From NCBI RefSeq assembly GCF_014803405.1, contig NZ_JACYFG010000050.1, positions 1-37,748 on the forward strand: DNA of 37,748 bases, read 5' to 3'. How positions within the stretch are numbered: the first letter of the stretch is position 1; each line of letters begins with the position of its first letter. The notes below the pieces were generated by a model. It was not told where the DNA came from. It searched no databases and worked only from the letters and a program-made list of their open reading frames with translations. The position numbers were made by a program, and so were the translations under genes. The DNA comes from Pelagicoccus enzymogenes (GTDB lineage: Bacteria > Verrucomicrobiota > Verrucomicrobiia > Opitutales > Opitutaceae). This document shows positions 32,954-37,748 of the stretch, in pieces.

Positions 32954-33943
32954 ATGTCTCAATCGATCAAAGACGTCGCCAAGCGAGCGGGTTGTTCCAT
33001 TGCCACGGTTTCCCGCGTGTTATCGGGGAAGGGCTACATCAGCGAGGATGCCCGCAAGAAGGTGGAGGCGGCGGTGGAAGCGCTTGGCTATCGTCCGAAC
33101 CGGGTGGCTCGGAACCTACGGGAGCGGAAGTCGCGGGTGATCGGCTTGATCGTGTCGGATATCAGCAACCCGTTTTTCAGCGAGATCAGTCGGGCGGTGG
33201 AGCGGGTAGCGATGGCGAGAGGTTTCAGCGTGCTGATTTGCAACACGGACGAGGACGGGGAGAAGGAGGGACGCTACTTGAAGTTGATGGACGAGGAGCA
33301 GGTTGCGGGCATTTTGCTGTCGCCGACGCGGGCGAACAAGAAGCCGATCGATCCAGGCAAGTTGCCGCCGATGGTGTTGATCGACCGCAAGCTAAACGAG
33401 GCTTCGCTGGATGCGGTTTTGATCGACAATGAAGGGGCGGCTCGACGTTTGACCCAGACCTTGTTGGAGGGCGGCTTTCGGAAGATCGCGGGGATATTCG
33501 GTGGGGAGAATAGTTTTACGGCGGCGCTGCGTATCCAGGGTTTCAAGACGGCCTTCGAGGGGCAAGAGGAGCGTATGGGGGCGATTCGCCAAGGACCGGC
33601 ATTCGAGGCGGAGGGTGTCAGGCTGATGCGGGAAATATTGGCGGAGGATCCGTCGGTCGACGCGGTGGTTTGCAGCAGCGCTCTTTTGGCGACGGGCGCC
33701 TACAAGGCCTTGCGAGAAGGGGGAGGCAAGAAGCTCGCTGAGATGGGCTTTGCCTGTTTCGACGATCCGTCGTGGGCGAGTTTCGTGGAACCGGCGGTAA
33801 CAGTGGTACGACAGCCCGCGTCGGCGATGGGGGAGGCCGCAGCAGACTTGTTGCTAAAGCGTATCGAGGATGGGGGGCGCCCGGTGAGCGAAGTGGTGCT
33901 GCAAGGCGAACTGGTGGAGCGCGAATCGAGCGCGCGGCGCTGA
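32954..33943 (+). CDS. LacI-family regulator of the fructose operon
   Basis: A 329-residue DNA-binding repressor/activator. The helix-turn-helix is at the N-terminus: S-I-K-D-V-A-K-R-A-G-C-S-I-A-T-V-S-R-V-L-S-G (residues 4-25), with the hinge helix Y-R-P-N-R-V-A-R-N-L near 46-55. The periplasmic-binding-protein-like effector domain follows from V-I-G-L-I-V-S-D-I-S-N-P-F-F (about 62-75), with V-L-I-D-R near 139-143 and Q-P-A-S-A-M-G-E-A-A near 289-298. It is transcribed divergently from fruBKA-oprB across a 224-base gap with three operator-like palindromes, so it is very likely the fructose-regulon repressor (FruR-like), probably sensing fructose-1-phosphate or a related sugar phosphate. The effector is an inference. 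No Shine-Dalgarno sequence precedes the ATG. Confidence 0.92.
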   Translation: MSQSIKDVAKRAGCSIATVSRVLSGKGYISEDARKKVEAAVEALGYRPNRVARNLRERKSRVIGLIVSDISNPFFSEISRAVERVAMARGFSVLICNTDEDGEKEGRYLKLMDEEQVAGILLSPTRANKKPIDPGKLPPMVLIDRKLNEASLDAVLIDNEGAARRLTQTLLEGGFRKIAGIFGGENSFTAALRIQGFKTAFEGQEERMGAIRQGPAFEAEGVRLMREILAEDPSVDAVVCSSALLATGAYKALREGGGKKLAEMGFACFDDPSWASFVEPAVTVVRQPASAMGEAAADLLLKRIEDGGRPVSEVVLQGELVERESSARR

Positions 33944-34002
33944 GAACGTTATTTCTTTTAAGCTCTTGGCTTGAGGACGGGAGCTGACGGCATGCGTCCG
34001 TC

Positions 34003-34050
34003 GTATCCGTATCTTAATGACAAACGGTATTGGGATTACGGATACTTTTT
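34003..34050 (+). terminator. terminator after the LacI-family gene
   Basis: A perfect 9-bp stem (GTATCCGTA at 34003-34011 with TACGGATAC at 34037-34045) with a 25-base loop is followed by five T. The long loop is unusual; inside it, ACGGTAT could pair alternatively with ATCCGT. Confidence 0.55.
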
Positions 34051-34058
34051 AGGGTGGC

Positions 34059-34760
34059 CTAGTTCGTGGGCGTTTTGTCGCTTAGCGGCTTGTCGGCGAC
34101 GTAGATCATGTAGGCTTCGCGGCGGGAGGAGCCGAAGACTTTGGCGGGCATGGCTTGCACCTGGAAACCGGCTTTCTCGAGCAGGCGTTCGATGGCTGCG
34201 TCGGGGGCGGCGAACCAGAGGGCGGCGCGGCCGCCGGGGCGCAGGGCTTGCCAGATCTTGCGTATCCCTTGCTTGCCGTAGAGATCGTGGTTTTCGGTTT
34301 TCACCATGGCGGTGGTGTTGTTGTCGATATCGAGGGCGATGGCGTCGTAGGGAGATGAGGTGGAGCGGGAAATGACGTCGGCGACGTCTTCGGTGATCAC
34401 TTCCACGCGCTCGTCCTTTAGGGCGTCGCCGTTCAGCGCGGCCATGTAGGTCCGGTTCCATTCCACGATCTCGGGGAAGAGTTCGACGACGTGCACGCTC
34501 GCCTGGGGGCCGGTGGAGTCGAGTACGCTTTTAAGGGTGAAGCCTAGGCCGAGTCCGCCGATCAGGACCTTCGGTTGCTGGTCGGCGCTGCCGTGGCGCT
34601 CACAGGCGATGCTGCCGAGCTGGATCTCGGAGGTGGCGACCTTGGAGTGCATGAGCTGCTGGCCGTTCACGCGGATGCAGAAGCTGCCGTCGTGCTCGAC
34701 GAGCGTCATGCGGGCTCCGTTGGGAGTGGTGGTTTCGGCGAGCGTGATGTTTGGCTTCAT
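34059..34760 (-). CDS. spermidine synthase-like methyltransferase-fold protein
   Basis: A 233-residue protein with the spermidine/spermine synthase fold. The small N-terminal beta domain contains V-N-G-Q-Q-L-M-H-S near 31-39, where genuine synthases have 'D-G-x-x-Q'. It is followed by S-E-I-Q-L-G near 44-49, the glycine-rich motif V-L-I-G-G-L-G-L-G-F near 65-74, the acidic V-V-E-L-F-P near 90-95, and Y-D-A-I-A-L-D-I-D near 138-146. The usual 'G-G-G-D-G' polyamine-synthase loop is replaced by G-G-L-G-L-G, so substrate and reaction are uncertain: either an aminopropyltransferase relative or an S-adenosyl-methionine-dependent methyltransferase. Proteins of this type are often annotated 'spermidine synthase-like'. 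It lies downstream of the sulfotransferase-like gene on the same strand with a 73-base gap. Confidence 0.75.
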   Translation of the reverse strand: MKPNITLAETTTPNGARMTLVEHDGSFCIRVNGQQLMHSKVATSEIQLGSIACERHGSADQQPKVLIGGLGLGFTLKSVLDSTGPQASVHVVELFPEIVEWNRTYMAALNGDALKDERVEVITEDVADVISRSTSSPYDAIALDIDNNTTAMVKTENHDLYGKQGIRKIWQALRPGGRAALWFAAPDAAIERLLEKAGFQVQAMPAKVFGSSRREAYMIYVADKPLSDKTPTN

Positions 34761-34814
34761 CGGGCAGGGAGCAAAGAGCAGTCGTACAAGGGATGCAAGC
34801 GCTGGGGACTCGAG

Positions 34815-34840
34815 GCGGAGCGAGCGCCACGCCCTACGAC
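34815..34840. repeat. degenerate REP-like half, copy D
   Basis: GCGAGCGCCACGCCCTACGA (34820-34839) keeps the GCGCC ... C-CCCTAC right arm of the palindrome family but the left arm is not convincing. It lies between two minus-strand genes. Possibly a decayed copy. Confidence 0.3.
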
Positions 34841-35460
34841 GCAGCTCCCTTGACCAGTTCCCAGAATTCTTCGCGGTTGTTGCTGCGGGGGAAGGGGGTG
34901 TCGGGGGCGTTGACTTGTAGAAAATCGCAGAGCGGTTGCCAGCCTTGGGCGACTTCGAAGACGAGGAGCTGAGAGGCGGGGATGGCAGCTTTGACGGCGG
35001 CGGTATGTTTCGAAAAGTCTTCCGCCATCTTTTCAGGGCTCGATCCTACTTGGAAGCCGGTGCGTTCGATGACGGCCTTCGCCATATCGAGCCATTCCCA
35101 CATAGGCGGAGGCGCCTTTTCCTTGCTGCCGATCAGAGCGTTGATGGTCTCGCCAAAACTAGCGGCCCAGCTTTCGGGGCTTCGTACGGTGAGCACGAAC
35201 TTTGCATTGGGGTAGGCGGCGTAGAGCTCGCGGTAGAACCCGGAGGTCGGCCAGTCGACAGCGCTGCCGTAGCCTTGGTAGAGCGTTTGCCAGTCTGGAT
35301 CGCCGGCGAGGGCAGCTTGCCAGCGAGGCAAGTGGGTAACCATGTTCTTGGCCACTTCTTCCATGTGGTAACAAGGACCGAAGCCGAGTTGCTCGAGGGC
35401 GAGTTTGAGGGAGTAGGTGCCGGTGCGACCGACGCCCGTGCCGATGATTTGAGGCTGCAT
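34834..35460 (-). CDS. sulfotransferase-family protein
   Basis: A 208-residue P-loop protein of the bacterial sulfotransferase type. The N-terminal PAPS-binding loop is I-I-G-T-G-V-G-R-T-G-T-Y-S-L-K (residues 5-19), followed by A-L-E-Q-L-G-F-G-P-C-Y-H-M. The second conserved segment F-V-L-T-V-R-S-P-E-S-W-A-A-S-F near 91-105 corresponds to the 3'-phosphate-binding 'R-D/S-P-x-x-x-x-x-S' region. The ATG at 35460 is chosen because family members begin directly before the first strand; an upstream GTG at 35523 would add a non-conserved extension. A transferable sulfuryl group from PAPS to an unknown acceptor is expected; some members are uncharacterised P-loop proteins. Probably transcribed with the gene 73 bases downstream. 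Confidence 0.8.
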   Translation of the reverse strand: MQPQIIGTGVGRTGTYSLKLALEQLGFGPCYHMEEVAKNMVTHLPRWQAALAGDPDWQTLYQGYGSAVDWPTSGFYRELYAAYPNAKFVLTVRSPESWAASFGETINALIGSKEKAPPPMWEWLDMAKAVIERTGFQVGSSPEKMAEDFSKHTAAVKAAIPASQLLVFEVAQGWQPLCDFLQVNAPDTPFPRSNNREEFWELVKGAAS

Positions 35461-35655
35461 AGAACGAACTTTGGGTTGAAGGTGGGACAAAGAAGCGAAG
35501 CTGCTATCTTCGTTAAGATACACTGATGCACAAGCTGCTTTGCCCGAGAGCCTCGCAAAAGCTTTGATTCGAAAAGCAGTTGTGATGGGCGATTGTTCGT
35601 TGGCGAGGTTTCCGGATGCTTGTTCGGACAGGGTGGATGTTGCTCCGCTTTCATT

Positions 35656-36870
35656 ATGGGATTTCCAAAGCTAACAGAAAAATCGCTTTTGCTGCTTTTG
35701 GCGGCGGTGCAGTTTACCCACATCATGGACTTCATGATCCTGATGCCTCTGGGGCCGCAGCTGGTACGCGACCTGGGGATCGGGCCGGGGAGGTTCAGCG
35801 CCATCGTGGCGGCTTACGCGATCAGCTCGGGAATCGTGGGGCTTTTGACGGCACCTTTTATCGACCGCTTCGATCGTCGCATGGCGCTGCTTTTCGTGTA
35901 TGCCGGCTTCACGGTGGGCACCTTGGCCTGTGGATTGGCTCAAGATGCGAACACTTTGATGATGGGGCGCATGATCAGCGGCGGCTTTGGCGGCGTGGCC
36001 ACGGCGTTGGTATTGTCGATCGTGGGGGACGTGGTGCCACCACAGCGTCGGGCGGCTGCTGTCGGCGTGGTGATGACTGCCTTTTCTGTTGCTTCGGCAT
36101 TAGGCGTGCCAACGGGGCTCTACCTTGCGAGCGCCTTTGACTGGGAAGCCCCGTTTCTGATGCTGGCCGGTTTGGCTTCGACGATGTGGCTGGTGGCGTT
36201 TGTCGGCTTGCCGTCGGTAGGCGGCCACCTCGAAGCGGATCCGAAAAAGCGAACCGCTTCCTTTATCGCTCTTCTGAAAGATGCCAATGCCGGGAAAGCG
36301 CTGCTGTTCTACGCGGCTTTGGTTTTTGGGCATTTTATTATCATCCCGCTAATGGCTCAGTACTTCGTGGCAAACATGGGCTTGCCGGAGGATCGCGTGT
36401 TCTTGGTCTACCTGATTGGTGGTGTACTGACGGTTTTCACGGCCCCGCGGATCGGTAAATTGGCCGACCGATTTGGGCGGGTGAGGGTGCTAGCGGTTTT
36501 GGTGGCCGTAGCCAGCGTCGTTACCTTGGCAATCGCTAACGGCGGAGCGATGCCCATGTGGCTTATTCTCCTTATCGCGGCCTTCTTCTTTGTCTTCGCC
36601 AGCGGCCGTTTCGTGCCGGGGCAAGCGATCATGACCTTGGCGGTACCGCCCGCTCGCCGCGGGGCCTTCATGAGCTTGAGCGGATGCGCGCGCGATGTGG
36701 CGTCGGGGGCGGCTTCGACGGCGAGTGGTTTGATTGTGACTGCAGATGCTTCCGGCCGCTTGATGGGTTACCACTGGCTCGGCTGGCTGGCGGTCAGCGT
36801 GAGTCTGCTGGCATTGGGACTAGCTCGTTTAGTGCGGGAGAGCGACCAAAGGGGGAGTGTAAATTCGTAG
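35656..36870 (+). CDS. MFS transporter, DHA-type exporter-like
   Basis: A 404-residue inner-membrane protein with twelve predicted helices. The loop motif between helices 2 and 3 is visible (D-R-F-D-R-R-M-A-L near 71-79), with M-G-R-M-I-S-G-G-F-G-G near 104-114, G-V-P-T-G-L-Y near 150-156, and A-D-R-F-G-R-V-R near 272-279 in the second half. The first helix phrase 'F-T-H-I-M-D-F-M-I-L-M-P-L-G-P' is common in drug/sugar-efflux type MFS proteins. The start at 35656 is preferred since the frame upstream lacks homology-like sequence and that ATG starts just before helix 1. Substrate unknown. The stop codon TAG overlaps the first bases of an inverted REP-like element, suggesting that the repeat landed at the very end of the gene. 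Confidence 0.88.
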   Translation: MGFPKLTEKSLLLLLAAVQFTHIMDFMILMPLGPQLVRDLGIGPGRFSAIVAAYAISSGIVGLLTAPFIDRFDRRMALLFVYAGFTVGTLACGLAQDANTLMMGRMISGGFGGVATALVLSIVGDVVPPQRRAAAVGVVMTAFSVASALGVPTGLYLASAFDWEAPFLMLAGLASTMWLVAFVGLPSVGGHLEADPKKRTASFIALLKDANAGKALLFYAALVFGHFIIIPLMAQYFVANMGLPEDRVFLVYLIGGVLTVFTAPRIGKLADRFGRVRVLAVLVAVASVVTLAIANGGAMPMWLILLIAAFFFVFASGRFVPGQAIMTLAVPPARRGAFMSLSGCARDVASGAASTASGLIVTADASGRLMGYHWLGWLAVSVSLLALGLARLVRESDQRGSVNS

Positions 36871-36972
36871 GGTGCGGCGCTTGCGCAGTCCCGCACTGCT
36901 TACGATCTAAACGGCCGCAATTTTGTCGAAGCTGACAAACCGACGCGGGACGGCGCAAGCGCCGCACCCTAC
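36867..36972. repeat. inverted pair of REP-like palindromes, copy C
   Basis: Two 28-base copies face each other: 36867-36894 and 36945-36972 are reverse complements with a single mismatch, separated by 50 bases. Each copy has its own stem GGCGC/GCGCC with a TT or AA loop, flanked by GTAGGGTGC and GTCCCGC. The left copy begins inside the stop codon of the MFS gene. The arrangement resembles BIME units of paired REP sequences. Confidence 0.8.
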
Positions 36973-37748
36973 ATCTTAGAAGCCAATAATCTGGATTTTG
37001 GCTTGGGCGGCTTTTTCCAGGAGATAACGTCCGAAAAGTTTCGCAAATTAGTAGAGGTGCCTTTCCGCCGATGATCCGGTAGGCAGTTGGTGTTCAAACA
37101 AATACCCAAGATGGAAGACACCAACGGAAAGACAGTAAACGAGACGATAACAGCCGAGGGATCGGCATCAAGCGAAGTCGTGAAGATCGACTTCGGCAAC
37201 CTAAAGAAGGATCTGGGCGGCTTCGTTCGTGGAACCGTCGAGGAGGCGATAAACGGTCTGCTCGACGCCGAGGCCGACCAAATCTGCAACGCGAAGCGCT
37301 ACGAACGCAGCGACGAGCGTTCGGCTCATCGCAACGGCCACTACGAGCGCAAGCTGCATACGGGAGCTGGCGAAGTTAAGCTGAAGGTCCCCAAGCTTCG
37401 CGGAGCGAGCTTCGAGACCCAGATCATCGAACGCTACCGCAGACGCGAGTCCAGCGTGGAGGAATCGCTGGTCGAGATGTACTTGGCTGGCGTGTCGGTC
37501 CGACGGATCGAGGACATAACCGAGGCCCTTTGGGGCGCCAGGGTAAGCCCTTCGACCGTGAGCGATCTCAATCAGAAGATATACGAACGGATCGAGGCGT
37601 GGCGGCAGCGACCCCTGCGAAGCCGCTACGTCTACGCGTTTATGGACGGGCTGTGGCTGAAGCGCTCGTGGGGAGGCGAGATGGAGAACGTGAGCGTGCT
37701 TGTCGCCATCGGCGTCAACGAGCATGGCTTCCGCGAGGTGCTCGGCGT
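36973..37748 (+). mobile_element. IS256-family insertion sequence, left part
   Basis: The transposase gene and about 138 bases of upstream sequence form the left part of an insertion sequence cut by the window end. The exact outer boundary is not determined; it must lie to the right of the REP-like pair ending at 36972, or include it if the element carried those repeats. Confidence 0.6.
37111..37748 (+). CDS. IS256/mutator-family transposase, 3' end missing
   Basis: The first 212 codons of a transposase run to the end of the window. Visible signatures: an N-terminal helical DNA-binding part (L-L-D-A-E-A-D-Q-I near 53-61), the family phrase H-R-N-G-H-Y-E-R-K-L near 77-86, V-K-L-K-V-P-K-L-R near 93-101, V-E-E-S-L-V-E-M-Y-L-A-G-V-S-V-R-R-I near 122-139, and the first catalytic aspartate in Y-A-F-M-D-G-L-W-L-K near 182-191. 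These identify the mutator/IS256 DDE family. No Shine-Dalgarno sequence precedes the ATG. The left terminal inverted repeat should lie between about 36973 and 37110 but cannot be set without the right end. Codons after the window edge are unknown, so intactness is unproven. Confidence 0.92.
   Translation, partial: MEDTNGKTVNETITAEGSASSEVVKIDFGNLKKDLGGFVRGTVEEAINGLLDAEADQICNAKRYERSDERSAHRNGHYERKLHTGAGEVKLKVPKLRGASFETQIIERYRRRESSVEESLVEMYLAGVSVRRIEDITEALWGARVSPSTVSDLNQKIYERIEAWRQRPLRSRYVYAFMDGLWLKRSWGGEMENVSVLVAIGVNEHGFREVLG

Noticed and set aside
1-37748. CRISPR array, tRNA or rRNA genes
   Set aside because: No regularly spaced direct repeats, no tRNA T-arm words in a cloverleaf context and no rRNA core sequences were seen on either strand.

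Overview
The window looks like chromosomal DNA from a marine-type Gram-negative heterotroph, most likely a Verrucomicrobiota member of class Opitutia (Puniceicoccales/Pelagicoccus-like). This is inferred from two TonB-dependent receptors, an OprB-type porin, a Tat-exported Gfo/Idh/MocA dehydrogenase beside a discoidin-domain protein, large secreted proteins ending in a 'Y-R-I ... L-x-x-W' type C-terminal domain, and start codons that mostly lack a Shine-Dalgarno sequence. No rRNA, tRNA or CRISPR array was seen, so the assignment rests on gene content only.

Layout. (1) 1-2565: a very GC-rich, C-ending-codon block with a 5'-truncated DoxX-like membrane protein, a Tat-exported oxidoreductase and a secreted discoidin-like protein, closed by a terminator. 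Base composition drops sharply after about 2570. (2) 2701-9703: a secreted beta-propeller protein, NAD-malic enzyme, a photolyase/cryptochrome-like gene followed by a 52-residue DUF2256 zinc-ribbon gene, a fasciclin-domain protein and a HAD-like phosphatase. (3) 9923-13999: one 1358-residue secreted protein with a beta-helix region. (4) 14164-15298: pnuC plus a NadR-type kinase, for nicotinamide riboside uptake and trapping. Divergent from it is a PepSY-TM gene translationally coupled to a siderophore-type TonB receptor, with Fur-like sites near the start. (5) 19110-21408: a TPP (THI-box) riboswitch in front of a second TonB receptor, which predicts thiamin or thiamin-phosphate uptake across the outer membrane. 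(6) 21732-25101: a DUF2254 membrane protein, a frameshifted gene remnant and an unassigned membrane protein. (7) 25353-26183: an aroE-like shikimate dehydrogenase. (8) 26339-33943: a fructose regulon, fruB(IIA-HPr-EI)-fruK-fruA(IIBC)-oprB on the minus strand and a divergent LacI/FruR-type regulator. Two palindromic operators lie in front of the operon and a weaker one in front of the regulator. (9) 34059-36870: a spermidine-synthase-like protein, a sulfotransferase-like protein and an MFS transporter. (10) 37111-end: a 3'-truncated IS256/mutator-family transposase.

Three families of small features run across genes: short covarying palindromes (REP-like) ending in CCCTAC between genes, conventional hairpin terminators, and regulatory sites tied to nutrient uptake (TPP riboswitch, LacI operators, Fur-like sites). 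The theme of the middle of the window is nutrient capture: iron, thiamin, nicotinamide riboside and fructose each have a recognisable uptake route. No unambiguous new multi-gene system was found. The best leads are the thiamin-riboswitch/TonB receptor leader with two competing GATCTC partners, the apparently domain-permuted photolyase with its DUF2256 partner, and the covarying palindrome family.
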